Shown: positions 32,401-47,400, numbered from the stretch's first letter. The stretch: 64,000 nucleotides of DNA from Helicoverpa zea (GCF_022581195.2 NC_061476.1:7796098-7860097); one strand, 5' to 3'. The notes: generated from the sequence alone by a model not told the origin. Numbers and translations are program-made.

Positions 32401-35400
32401 GACTAAACAGCCATGATACGATGTTCCATCATCAAGTTTCAGTCCATATTTTCCGGCTCCATCATTAGATCAGTTTGACAGTACCAGATAATTGTATTGT
32501 CATCAAAACTACATACAGCTACCAATTTTTATGAAGCTACGACCCTTGGAAGTTTAATACATACAGGTCAACCTAATACGTGTTAAAAAGTAGCCTATGT
32601 CCTTTCTCAGATCTAGACTATCTATGTATGGGCTGACGGATTATTCGAAAGAGTTACCGCGGCCCTGGTACATACAGGGCTTAAGAAGGAACATGATGGG
32701 TTTTAGTCAGTCAGAGTCTGACACACCTTCAAGATGCTAACCCACAGCGGGAGCGTCATTTGATGATTTCTTATAAAAAACAAAAAAGACTATATATGAA
32801 TACTAAACATCTAGAATTTCTTTAATACCTATACTAAGAAACCTAGTGTTCGATATTAAGTCAATGCTACCAGATTCACGAGCTTCTACTACAATCCTTT
32901 GGGAAATCAGATCCCGAACTATATTATTATTGTCATACAAACTGAATTCTGCTGTTTGCTGTATTGATCATCTTATATTTCATGCATGTCTTGGCACATT
33001 CGTAAATTATATGTATAGGTAAGATAATTTAATCTCCGTCTGTAGGTATGTCTGCTAGCGATTAACTCAAAACTGACTGAATCGCTTTTCATTTGTTTTT
33101 TTCATGCAGAGGGTTTTATGTGAAAGGTCTATTCTTATAATAGGTTTGTGAATTCTTATTTGATCCATATAAGGTAATTATTAGGCTTTTCAACTTCTAA
33201 ATTGTATGTCTCAAGGCCAACTGTTTTTGACTCCAACTATCATCGTGATATTTTTCTTATATGTACATGAATAATCAAGTAACTTGTAAATATTTGAAAT
33301 CGTTAATTTACTCAGAGCAATAGAAAATATTTTTTGGCTACTGTTCTTTGAGCAAGCCACTGTTAAAAAAGAAACAAAAACGAATCATAAAACGGCTATT
33401 TGATAACCCAATTCGATATTAGACTCCCACTTTCACAAAATATAATCAAACTTTTACCTGAAGCTGTAATTAACAAATAATATTAATTGACAATCCATAA
33501 ATCATCGTGGTACTCGATAAAATATTCATAATTGGTTTATATCGATTATAAAATCGGCACCGAGTGCTATCGATTTTGGAAATAATCGAGTCGGTTGCTG
33601 TCGTCGTCCTCATACATAATTCATAGTTTCCATGTATATTTAATGCGTTTCCAGGGTTTTCTCGTCTGTAGTGTGAAAAGCTTGTGGTGGTTATGTCAAA
33701 ATTGGTTACATGGTCCTGCTTTTAAAGAGACCTTGTTGGCAAACATTTTTTGTACACTGAAAAATAACGATGTAACTGCTTCTATACGTTGTTTTGCTTG
33801 CATACTGTGGAAATTACTAAGCTCTAAAATAAATGTATTTTTCTGCAATTTTCAAGAGTTGAAACTGAGACTGTGTAGGCCAGTTTTCAAGTCTTTTAAG
33901 TTTAACACAAACAAACTCTTCAGCTTTATGACACTCGTGTTACTAAGTGTCTAATATACATAAGTAGGTAGATGTCATCAATAAAACACGCCTTTAAAAG
34001 TATAACTAGAGATTGGACCTTGGTTCGCTCATTATTTTTAAATGCCATATTATACCTATTCGGGTTATCCAAGAACAGATAAAAGTTCCTGAAAATACAG
34101 GTAAAACCGCAAGAAATGCTAGTGAAACTCATAAAACAAGTTTCAAACCAATTGCTGTACAATGAAATACTTTGACACTTTTTATGATTTGCTTTAAAAA
34201 AATAAATGTTCTTTTGAAAAACTTTTTCCAACATTGAAAACGTTAAAAAGTTTGCTGAAGACATTTGGTAGAAAGCCGCTTGGCAAAGTAACGTAATATC
34301 GATCGTCTACAACCTAGATGCTATTTTATTCAAGGTCAAACTACATTCTGCCCTGTAATTATTTTGTACTAGCTTCCGCCAGCGGCTTCGCCCGCGTGGT
34401 GTGTTGATAAAAAGTAGCCTATGTGTTAATCCAGGGTATCACCTATCTACATACCAAATTTTAATCAAATCGGTCCAGCCGTTTTTGCGTGATTGAATAA
34501 CAAACATACATCCATACATTCTCACAAACTTTCACATTTATAATATAAGTAGGATTGTTCAGTTTTTAACGTTTATAGGGTAAGCGAAGTGTGTCTCTAT
34601 GGGCGAAATTAAATGGTTTGTACAAGGTCATTTCCAAACTTTTTTGACACATGAATGTCGGTGAAATTTTGTGTGGGTAAAATATTATTGGTCGGTAATT
34701 TGGGTCAAATAGCTTTCGAACTATTCTGCACATGCGGATAAAAAGTACCTCAATGTTACAAATAGCTAATCCTAATTTGTTTTCAATAACATGGCATCTT
34801 GCAAGATGTTTTTGATCTATGATATTTTAGGTACTTTTACTATTTTGTGACGCTGTATATAATTGCCTATTCTAAATATAAATGCACATTTCCTAATTAA
34901 TCTGTAATAGGCCTTAATGTAATTACGCAGAAATACAGGCTAAAACAACCGCTAATTAACTTCGGCGCCCAGAAATGTGTTTAGTTTATTGCGACTAGGA
35001 CATTGAACTTCGTTATTTTTGGAAAACAGTGCAATTTTTATATTTTTATGCAGAATATTGTGACTTACAAGAATTCTCAAATAGCACCATATTATAAAAA
35101 GGTATTCTTACCTGGTGATCTGCGGTTAATTGCGTAACAAGCACAAGTGTAAATTTTTCGCAAATCTCCTAACGACCTTTGACATCAAATTGTAACAACG
35201 CACATAGGGGTATTTTGCATTTTTAGCCGGGCGAAAGTAGTAAAAACAAACTTTCACATAAAAGAAAAAAATTCTACTTGTTAGCCAGCCAGGTAACTAC
35301 TGAACGAAATCTGAGCTTTTTTGGACTCCTACCCACACGCCAGCTACCCACAAATCTGTCAGAACTTGATAGTTGTCACATGCACTCACGTCAGTTACTG

Positions 35401-38400
35401 ACTACATTAAAAACGTGCCGTGTTTGATACCTCAGAGTTTTTTTATTGTGAGTTAGATAACCAAAACTACTATGGATTATCATAATACAGGTAAGAACAG
35501 TTTTATTTGTTATGATTTACTAATGTTTACGTGTATTTTTAAGATTCAAAATCAATTTTTGAAGTTCAACATTTTTAAACGTTTTTTTGTATGAATTCTA
35601 CTATTCTCAGGGATTAAAGTTATCCTTCCGAGTGTTTCCGGGTAACGATTTCTGTTGTAACGTATTACAAAATCTGTCAAGTGATAGATATTACACACAT
35701 TGGGTGCTACTTTTTGCTACTTTCGACAAAACTTAGACTTTTCTGCTGATGTTAGCTAAAAACCATTAACCATTATTTTCAAGCAAAGTAGCAAAAAGTA
35801 GCACCCAATGTGTGTAATATCTATCACCTGACAGATTTTGTAATACGTTACAACAGAAATCGTTACCCGGAAACACTCGGAAGGATAACTTTAATCCCTG
35901 AGAATAGTAGAATTCATACAAAAAAACGTTAAAAACTGTTGAATGTCAAAAATTGATTTTGTATCTTAAAATTACACGTAAACATTAGTAAATCATAACA
36001 AATAAAACTGTTCTTACCTGTATTATGATAATCCATAGTAGTTTTGGTTATCTAACTCACAATAAAAAACTCTGAGGTATCAAACACGGCACGTTTTTAA
36101 TGTAGTCAGTAACTGACGTGAGTGCATGTGACAACGATCAAGTTCTGACAGATTTGTGGGTAGCTGGCGTGTGGGTAGGAGTCCAAAAAAGCTCAGATTT
36201 CGTTCAGTAGTTACCTGGCTGGCTAACAAGTAGAATTTTTTTCTTTTATGTGAAAGTTTGTTTTTACTAGTTTCGCCCGGCTAAAAGTGCAAAATACCCC
36301 TATGTGCAACGGCTGTTTACGTGCCTTTCCAATGCTTTCTGTGATTTAAGATGCTCTCAAGTCTCTTAGGACTGCAGGATTGTTCGAGAGAGTTACCGAG
36401 GCACTGATACATAAACGGCTTAAGAAGGAACATGATGTGTTTTAGTCAGTAAGAGTCTGACACTCCCTCATGCTGCAACCACAGCGGGAGGCGTTACTTG
36501 AAGTCCACCATGTTCCTTCTTAAGCCCTTTATTTACCAGGGCCGCAGTAACTCTTTCGAACAATCCCGCAGCAGTTAAGATGCACTCAAAACTACTTTTC
36601 GTTAACTTAACAGTTACGGTCATTGCGCCTAGAAACAGGCCAGTTAATCACACAGTTAGTGCACGTGTACCTTCCGCTAACAGAAATAGCCACGAATAGC
36701 CCCGAGGGTAGCTAGCGTGGTTTTTGTAAATGTTTACAATTCCTACGGCTGGTGTTTGTGACTGCTATTTTAAGATTGTTGAACTAAACGCCATAGATTA
36801 TGTTTGGTTGTGAGAGAGGAATTTGTGTTGATTGGCTGGCTATTTTGCCTACATCCCGAAGAAACTGCTTTCAGCATTCGGAGACTATTAGTCTATGATA
36901 CTTACAAAACTCAATTTTCGAAATCGGTTCAGTACATCCAGTGGTTACGTACAAAGTTACAAACGAAGTAGTAAATGAAGAAAACTGTTTTTATCTGTAC
37001 ATAAGATTACCTTTTTCTCGAAACGGACTACTTATGTCCATTTTTGCATACGATTTTTAATCTAAATACAAACGTACAAAAAGCGAAGAGTGGGTAGGAG
37101 TTACGGTAGGTTCAGATCAAAGACTGGAAAGGTCAGACTGGACAGGAGGATTTAAAGAAAGAATTGAAAAATTTAGTATTAAAAAGTCAGTTTATCCAGG
37201 AAGGCTCAGGCTACTTTTTCTCCAAAAACGCAAATGGAAGTTACTTAATGTTATAAAATACATCTTCATCTTGCAGCCATTAACACTTTTTCTAACCCTC
37301 AGGTAGTGGACATGCGTTGGGGCGTCCGAGACGAGGCGACGGATGATCACATGACTACAGAGCTGTGTATGCGAGAGATCAAGAACTGCCAGCGACTGTC
37401 TATGGGACCTAACTTCGTCGTGTTCCTGGGGCAGAAATATGGTTACAGGTATTTATTGATGGCTACAAATACATAAGATATTCAAGGCAATAGCTTCGTG
37501 TCTATTAAGATAGTAGAAAACTCAAGATCCAGGATGTTTCTTATATCGTGTGGATTTCATGACTTATCCAAGCGAGACCCACGTCATTTTCTCGCACCTT
37601 GTCTACCAAACACACTATACAATTCTCGAATGAAAAGGACTCTTGCGGATGTCAATTTTGTATTAAAATGCATAATAAGAAAAAGTGAAAAAAAAAAACC
37701 TTGTCAGGAAACCTGAACTTATAGGCTGAATTGCTAATACGCTTTCAGCATGCGAGGTGATTAACGCACATACCTTCTCTGTATGAGAAAAGGCCCGTAC
37801 CCAGCAGCAGTGGAACATTAAATAAACCAGGAAAAAGGCTAATTATGCTCTTTCGTAACCTTAATAATGAATTAAGTTCCTGTCACGGTTCCCTTGGACA
37901 TTTTTCATTTAATTGTTTTCTCCAAAACAGCTAGGAAATTCATAAGTTAGCGCAAAATGTCGCCATTGTTATGGTTTTTAATTGGATTACTTATTTTGTT
38001 ATCCTTCTTTTGTATACATCTGCCATTGTTTTTCATAAAGCCCTTTCTTTAAAATCAACTTTTTATCTATTTTTTAAAAACATGAACACTTTTCTGGGCC
38101 TGTTGAAAAACGAATATAATATAATCTGGCACTAATTTGGGCGAATTACAACATACACAGTTTTGTAGTGAAATCGCTTTGTAACATCATCATAATTAGA
38201 GCGGATTCAGTATAAAACTCGCGTAAGAAGCTCGTTTTGATGGGAGTGTTAAGCCGGAACAAATGCCTTTCATAACTTAATTTCCCTTACCGTAGATTTC
38301 AGTCTCTAATTATAAAACAACTGATGGTTGAATTGTACAAATCCGCAGTTAATCACGCCTAAAGAAGCCCATAATTGTTGTATGTAAAAATTTAGCGAAT

Positions 38401-41400
38401 GTGTAGCCACATAATGACAAACTGACCTTATAAATACAGAAAACTAAATCCCTTCCAGGCCAATCCCAACATACGTCCTATCATCAGAACTACAAATGCT
38501 GAAGGATGAACTAGTAGCTGGAGGAGTGGACGTCATCCTGCTGGACACCTGGTACAAGAAGGACTCGAACGCGGTACCTCCCGTGTCGGTGCTGCAGCCC
38601 ATATCGTCTATATTGATCAATTTCAACAATAAGGTGACTTTGTCTTGTATAATTTTGATTAGGATGATACTTCTGCTTTATAAAACCACCTCCAGATAGA
38701 GTCAGCTAGATTTTTAGGAAGCTTTTGAGAGTGTTTTTGTAACTTCTTCTCGCACAAACAGCTGAACGAATGTTCACGAAACATGACTGTTATAATATAG
38801 TTTAAACATCAGTAAAAATTTTGCTGCTTTTTATTCTGGCACGGGAAGTATCTTGTTCCCTGTAGAAGCGGGTGTAACCTCTACCAGAAGCTACAAGAAA
38901 ACCTGTAGACAAAATAACAGCAATCACTCCCAAAACGCTCTTAAATTAACTAGTAGGTATTGTAGGTGTAGTAGGTATTGCAAGATTTCACCGGCACATT
39001 TCACATAAATTGTAGATTAAATGAAAGCCTTTGAAAAACTGAACTTATCTGTAGATCAACATTTTAAAACAAGTTTAACTGTGTAAAAAATCATAAATAA
39101 CTCCTCATTACAGAGAGTACCAAAACTGCAAGCTGAAGATCAAGCAGTATGGTGGGACACGCTCGGCAAGATGCAGAAGCTGTTCCGCAAGGCTTCTCTA
39201 CAGCTGTACAATGCTGGCAAGATCGATAAGGATTGTATGCACAATTATTTTATGTCTGGTAAGTGTTTTATCTTTATTTTGTAGGTATTTATTTGATGAA
39301 GCTGTAGAAAGGCTTTCCCTAGTTGGTATAGAGAAAACATTTTTTTTTGGTCCAGGGTTTCACCTTTCATATGATATATGTAAATATCCAACGATTCATT
39401 CACCGGTAAGGTGCTCCGATATTGGAAATATATAGATAAAACGTCTATTCAGCAATGACACAAAGGTACACTCCAAGAAATTACTAAAAAAAGGGGGGGT
39501 AGAAGGATAGTGAAATATAGTTGTTTACGCCGAATACCTCAGAAATTGAGCTTTAACCTTTCTAGGCCTTAATCACATGCACATGTTCAAGAAAAATATG
39601 TCTGAAAGTCGTGGCATTGTACCCATACATGAAAAGGCCTTCATGTAGCACACAGAACTTCAAAAATGACACGTTTACACCAGAAATAACGTAAGTCTAT
39701 CCAAATTCCAGTAACCGAACGCGAAGTAATAAACGGTGTGCTGAACGTGAAAAATACGAAGAACCACTGCTTGGCCTACGTCAGATACATCAATAACATC
39801 AATCTTCAGAACTTGAAGAAAGCCAGCAACTTTGTGGACATCATCAACAGGAGCTTGGATGCAGAGGCCTCGAAGCTGTTGGCTGATCTCCGCGATGTCA
39901 GGCTTCCTGATAAGATTGAGACTACTAATATTCAGAAGTAAGTTTTAACAGTTCTTCTTTTTTCGAGATTCTGAGAAGGAATTATATCAAATTGATCCTT
40001 CCTTATCCTAGCCAAATTACTAAGACTTGCGGCTTTTGGTTGTAGGTCCTCACCTATAGATCTGTCTTCATTTAGTATATTAATGCAATCCTTAACATTA
40101 TAAAGGCAAAAGTGGCTTCATCGATTGAAATTTAATTTGGTGTAAGATATGGATTTTTGTGTTGTTAAAGTTTTTATGCTCTAGCACAAAAACATTTACC
40201 ACTTTTCATTCGGGTTCGGTAAGAGTAGTGTCATCATCAATGACTGTTTCAAGGTTTTCAAATTATCTTTCTTTGCTTTCAGATACACAGTGGAGTGGAT
40301 CGGTCGTGAGGGTTTGGATACGGAGACACACAGCGAATACCTTGGGCATTTCATCGCGCACTTCTATAAGAACATCGTCAAACTTGTGGACAGGTAGACG
40401 CCTTTTTGATGAGCTCTGATAATATTAGCTCCATCTGTCTTAGTTCTAATCAGATAATTGAATATTCAAGACCGATGATAAATTAACAACCCGTCATACT
40501 CCAAAATTGGGATCCCTACCAAACAATAAGTAACCAAAAGTTGTCCTTAAATTTATCTCACTAAAAAGGTTGTCAATCCAGTCAAACATTTTGAAAATAT
40601 TCCAACCACCCCATGTTTTTTAATGCATGAAATTAATTCAGAGTAGATTTTAAGTAATTTGCATGCAAATGATTCGAAGAGAGTTGAAAACTAATCCAGT
40701 CATTTGCATTGCATACGTTTCAGTGCAAACTATGTAATTTGCAAATGGCTTCCTCATTTGGTACTTGTAACTGAATGATATTATAATGTTTCTCACTTAG
40801 TTGCAGAAGATTTATTTAATGATCCTCCAAAACTCCTGTTTTACTAAAACATTGTGTATATTACTACGTACTACCTATATCACATCGCTACGCTACGTCT
40901 ATCTGTATGCAATACTCACAGAATGTACGGAACGGGTTTTCTTGTGGTTTTCACCAATTGATGTAAGGGTTCATGAGAAAGGTTTAAGATAAAGTCATAC
41001 CAGGCCAGGCCCAGTTTACTTTCTTCGAATTGCATTTAGATACCTCTATATAGAAATAAAGAAAATACAGTTTTGTATAAATTCCTTTTGATTTTATTTT
41101 GATCCCCTAAGCTCTTCTGGGCGAGATCGCTCGTAGCGATAAGACCACCAATTACGTTACTTTCAACAGTTTTTAAGAAGAATCTGCAAAAACTGGTATA
41201 TAAAGCAATGTCCATCTACCTGTCAATGTATCAAAAATTATCTTATTTGTAATTCCAGAGCAATGCGCAAAGAAGACAGCAGTGCTCAAGGCGTGATCGT
41301 GACGGAAATACTGCAACATCTTCACGCTTGCAATAACTCTGTGAAGGTGTTCCATGGGCGAGAACCTGACCTGGACTTCATTGAGGACTATATGAAGAAT

Positions 41401-44400
41401 TCTTCTGACAAACCACTTGTCTTGTATGGAGAAGGTAATGTTGAAATTAATGGTTTAAGTTTTTATTGAACTAAGAATGGGGAGTTAGTTGAGAATTCTA
41501 AAGTCGGATAGTAAATGAGATTTGACCTGTTATTATAAAACTATCTTAGTAAAACAAATTGACGATTTGACCTATCATTTTGTGCAAGTTTTTATTTTAC
41601 TTACGATTGCATATTAGCAGAGAAAGACACATACAAAAATAAATAAAAAAATAACTGAAAAGATCTTTGGCTCTCCTTTCTGCTCTGTTCTCAATTTGTT
41701 TGGGGTAGGCACAATATGTTTTCCGCTTCCATTGCACTCTATCAGTCTTTTGTATTAAATAAATAAACTCAAAAATCCTTTGTATATTCAGGTGGTTGCG
41801 GCAAAACAAGTCTCTTAGCAAAAAGCGCCGCCATGTCACTGGACACCTGGTTTGCTGAAGTGAAACCTACCAACATCATCAGGTTCCTCGGAACAACTCC
41901 TGACTCCAGTGCTCTTACGCCCACTCTCATCTCTATTTGTCAACAGGTAAGCTCTGTCTATACACGTCACATGAACTGAGTAAATGCGCAAATGCTTGTT
42001 AACACTAAAACTAGCTTTCGCCAGACTTTTCACCCTCGTCATGTGGGAATTACTTCTTGTACTGGGATGAAAAATAGTCTACAGTCTCCCTCGATAAGTA
42101 GCATTCGGGGATGCTGGCATTCGCGTCCTCCCTAACTTGGGGGTGTGATACCACCAACTTCCAGATTCCACAGACTGCAATAATAAACATTAGGCCAAGG
42201 CTCAATCTTAAAAATACAAATTAAAGTTTAACAACCAACGATGCAAAGTCTCTTCGTCTAGTAAAACATCTTGAAAATATTATTATCTAAAATCGAAAAC
42301 TTTGTAATTCCATTTCAGATATCATACAACTTCGCCCTCCCCTTCGAAGGGATCCCAGATGACCTGGTGCCCCTCACAGCTCACTTCAAGCATCTCCTCA
42401 CGATGGCTACCCAGCAGCAGCCTCTTCTTCTCTTCTTGGATTCAGTAGACCAGCTCACTGGGATAGGCACTGAGAATAACAAGGTTTCTTGGTTGCCTAC
42501 CAGATTGCCGGCTCATTGTAAGGTAAGGATAAGACTAGCTGAAATAAAAGAGTCAATGATGTTAATATAAATGGTCTGTGGGAACCCATAGAAACTAAAG
42601 GATAATGATGTTACAAAGACTAAATGTAGGTATACGAAAACAACAACAGCATTCTTCAAATAACTTTGCCGTTATTTTTATTTAACAAGAAAGGTAAGCG
42701 GCGACCACTGCACTTGCTTCGTTCTTTTTTATTGAATTTTCTGGAAAAGCTCAGAGAAGGATAAGTTCAGAGAGATATATTGGAGATATTGAATTGAGAT
42801 ATAGGAGATAAGGCATGCATTCAATTTTACTAATAAACTAGGCCAATGGTAAAAATCCTTTGTGTTTTCAGATAATAGTAACATGCGCGTGTGAGGAAGC
42901 GAATCCAGAAGTATCGAAGGAATACGATGTTCTGCGCAGAATGATTGACTCTGAAGAGAACTTTCTGGAAGTTAAGGCTCTTGGAGAGGATCTGGCTATG
43001 CAAGTTCTCAAGTAAGTCCTGTAAGCTGAGAACGAAAGACTTAAATTTTGCCTGCTTCTTCCAGCAGTTTCACTCTGGGCCACGCAGAGTTTTTTAGAAA
43101 ATATTTTTCAAAAGCGGATTAATTTTCATAGAAACATACATAAAACTCTTGAATCACAGGTTGTGGATGGCATCAGCGGCTCGTGATCTGTCAAACTATC
43201 AATGGCGTTTGGTGTCCAACGCCATCGCCTCGTGTTCACTACCAATATTCGTGAAACTTGTTTTTGCTGAGGTAAATATCTAACAAAACTCTCTTGTTCA
43301 TCATCTACTTTTTCGTAACTTTGTTCTTGTATCTTAAACATATGCAGCCGAGCCCTAGTGATTCCTGTGGTGCGATTGCCTGCCTAACTTCCTCAACCCA
43401 GTTACCTACCTGGGCCACTCGTTACCCATTGGTTAGACTGAAAGAACTCGTCATAATAAGATGGTTGGCTCATCTAATCTTATGATCGATCGATCCACGG
43501 CAATTTTTACAGGTATGCAGATGGCGAAGTTACACGAAGCCTCAAGATACACATCTGGCGTCCACCGTCATGGATTCTATTATGATGCTGTTTGAAAGAA
43601 TTGAGAAACAGGTATCATATCAATTCTTAATACATAGTTGAAAATTAACTTTCTCCTGAATAAATATGATCCTTTTTTTATGCTCAACACAAAACTGTAA
43701 AACTGTAAAAACTTAACACTAGTTGTTGAGCTATTATTTCACACGAAACCCAAAATAGTCCTCCTTTCAATTTGAATTCTTAAACCTTCTATTCGTTCTT
43801 TCCAGCACGGCCGCCTCCTAGTCTTTCACGCTCTAGCCTACATCACAGCTGCTCGCAGTGGTCTCTCGGAAACTGAGCTCGAAGACCTGATCTCCTTGGA
43901 CGATAAGGTCTTGGATGATGTCTACCAGTACCATTTGCCTCCTGTGAGAAGAATTCCACCTCTGTTGTGGACTAGGTATCTGTAATTTATAAATATAGGT
44001 AGCTAAAGATAAAGTTGTGTGCTTTAGAATGAAACACTCAAAGCTGAAGAACTTACTTATATTTATGAAAAATATTTATTTGGAATTACTGAAGTAGTAG
44101 GTAAAGTCGTTACAAAGTAAACCTAAGTTTACACAGTTACGCACAGTTTTTTTTATCAATTTTATAAAGTTTTTCTGCATTGTCTCCTGGTGTGTAAATC
44201 AAAGCAAAGAAAAAGGCTTGATAGATAATGATTAATTGCTATTGTACCTGCCTATGCTTTTTCGTTTCTTGTTTCCAATTAAACATAGAAGTCTCATCTA
44301 TTTGATCTATTTATTATTTCTTTCTATACATGTTTGTCAACAGCTATTTCCTCCTTTCTTTCTTTAAGCTAATGTCGTCACAAAATATTACCTCCAGGAT

Positions 44401-47400
44401 CCGCAACGACCTCCCAAACTACCTGTCAGAGCGTGAAGCCGATGGCGTCTCCGTGATGAACTGGTACCACAGGCAGTTCCGTGACACCGCCCGGGAGAGG
44501 TACTTCAAGAACATGAACATGGCCATGTATTTCCATTCTATGATCGCTGATTATTATCTTGGTAAGGACTTTGGGGCTTTTATAGCTTTTACGCAAAATT
44601 CTTCTGCTCAGAGAAAATAGATATGTATATTATAGTATACTTCGGCCGTTCAGAGAATGCGTTCCTGACACCTATCAGTTAGTCACGACTAGTGATGGGC
44701 ACAACATAACACTGAGTTCGTTACCGTTCCTTCAAAATGAACGGCCGCATTATTTTAAGATTATTTTCGTTTTAAATTGGCGGAATCATTTGTTTTATAT
44801 TTTAGTTATTTAAGTGGAAACCAAAAAAAGGTAATATTCATATAATAAAATTGTTTTATTTATTCTTTGTTACAAGTACATTGAATTGAATGTGCGAACA
44901 GAATATTAATCAGACTCCGATTTGCTTGAGGAGGTGGTGTCTTCATCATCATCTTCGCCTACATGTATAATTATATTATTATCAATAACAGAATCAATCC
45001 TGATATCTCGGTCTAACAAAAGCCGGGTAATCAAATAAAAACAGATCGAAAACACTTGAAAAACGTGGTCTATGCGCACGAAACGACAACGGACGACTGT
45101 TTTAGCGTCACAAAATGGCGGCCCATAACGCCATTTGGGGTTACCATTTTTAATCTAAGTATAAAAATGCGGTTTGGTCATAGTTTTATTTTTATATTTC
45201 ATAAAAGTTATAATTAAGTCTTATAGTCCATTATTTTCCAATTCTTAAAAAGAAAATCAAAACGTATTATTTTATATTATAACTGTATAAGAACAGATTA
45301 CGATACTTGCCTGTTATTTTTAGCACAGCACTACAAAATATAAACCGCTGACATAACCTTGTAATAGCGCAGTATATATTTAGAAATATATTGTTTACCA
45401 AGTTATTTGACACTCAGTTTGGCACAAAATTATAACATTCATTGATTATTGATATAATAATGTTGTTTTAATGCTCCTCAATTGTTAAAACGGTAAACAA
45501 CCAGCAAAAATATTTTTATCGTAACTGCAACGCCATTGCAAAGTTACGTCGTCAGTTCAATCGCGACGTGTCAGGAACGCATTCTCTGAATGGCCGAACT
45601 ATAGTTAGTATATTTGAATTTATATCTATAGTATATATAAAAGAAAGTCGTGTTAGTTACTCCACTTATAACTCAAGAAAGGCTGAACCGATTTAGCAGA
45701 AAATTGACAGGGAGGTAGTTTAGAGCCAGGAAAAGGACATAGGGTAGTTTTTGTCACCATCCGGCTACAGGAAGCAGTCATATCGGAACACGGGGGAAAC
45801 CGCGGGCAGAAGCTAGTTTATGATATAGTGCTTTTACGACTTTTTTTAGTATTTTGCAGTCACCATGTTGTTTTGTTTCTCAAATTTTTAGAACCTAAGG
45901 CCCTGTTTTTCTGGTTACCGATAAAGTGTCAGCTGTCTGATATATGTATGGCACCAGATAAAGGCTGCTTATAATTGTGCCAGATGTTGCTATCTGAGAC
46001 CTGTGAAAACAAAAGTTAAAAACCTGTACGATAAGTTCTTGATATACTATCAGAGACTTTATCAGTAATGTTGAAATTGGCCACAAAAGTGATTTTCTAT
46101 TCAATCAATTTCTCCTCTTAAAGTTCTACTAGCAAAAACAGAGAAATACAATTTCTTCACAAACTATGCTTTCCATTCTCAGGTATTTGGGGTGGTGGAA
46201 TACCAAAACCCTTCAAGTACACGGAGATCCAGCGTCACCGGTTCAACCTGGCTGACCGCGAGGGTGTGGCTGACAGGAAGGTGCCTCTACAGCCGCTGAT
46301 ATTCATGTCCGCTGATGGAGCTAATAGGAGATATAATTTGAGGAAGGTTAATATTACTATCAATTCATTTAAGACTGGCTGTATCTCCGCGGTTTTACAT
46401 CGCCCCGTACATGGAAAATATAGCAGGCCTTTTTTCTCTTTTTATCGTATTAATTTAGAGGTAGAATATACATAGTTTAAAAACTCAGGCCCGCTTTCAC
46501 TGTCAAAGTCAAATCATTTATTTCATTTAGGCTTTCACAAGCACTTATGAACGTCAAAAAATATAAATAAAGTTGATTCTACTTGTACTGTTAATGCTAT
46601 CTGTCAGATAAAGGCTCCTTATTGTCAACCAAGACCTGTAAAACTGTCAGATAAGTTCCTGGCTACCAGAGACTTAATCAGAACTGATGATACCAGCCAC
46701 TACAGTCTTCTCCTAAAAATGACCTTTCATAGTGTAAAAAAATAGTTTCATGGCAAGGGTGAAAAAAAAGTAATTCTTTTAACTGCTAGAAGTTTAAATC
46801 ACACATTATCATTGTCCTTTTCAGTTTGGCGAGCTCCCATTCCACCTGGTTCGCTCCAAGCGGTTCACCGACTTATACGCTGAAGTACTCTTCAACTACG
46901 AGTGGCTCCACGCCAAGCTCAACTGCTGCCCCCTCCAAGCAGTGCTGGCTGACTTCGAAGATGCTAAACTGCATGTCAATAAAGATGCTGTGAGGTAAAA
47001 TATTAAAACTTCTTCTGACATTGTCCTGAACATGAGTAATATTCGTTGAAGTTAGATTTTTTTATGCAAGCAACTAACCACAAGCTAAGTTGCCATTTTC
47101 TAAAATATTAACAAATGGATTAGTTGCTAGATGCAGAAATGAGTTGTGTGAATACGAAAATGCTTTTGTGATTTTTTGCTTCGCTAGGTAAAAAAATCTG
47201 TCTTTATTAAATTACTAGCTTCTGCCCGCGACTTCGTACGCGGATCCTGTCCCTTATGCCAGCGACTACGGGGTCAGCAAAATCAAAGATCTGAATAGTC
47301 TGATATTGCATTTTAAGGGCCCGTTGACTTGGAAACAACGGAATACGCATAACCATTAGAAACGCTCCATATATTAATTTTTTGTACTTTAACGGCAAAA

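Noticed and set aside
33595..34264. Open frames of 119 (plus) and 112 (minus) codons in intron 2
   Set aside because: They overlap on opposite strands in AT-rich DNA, have low-complexity composition and no splice or family evidence.
41836..42042. Minus-strand frame over the P-loop exon
   Set aside because: Antisense shadow of exon 9.
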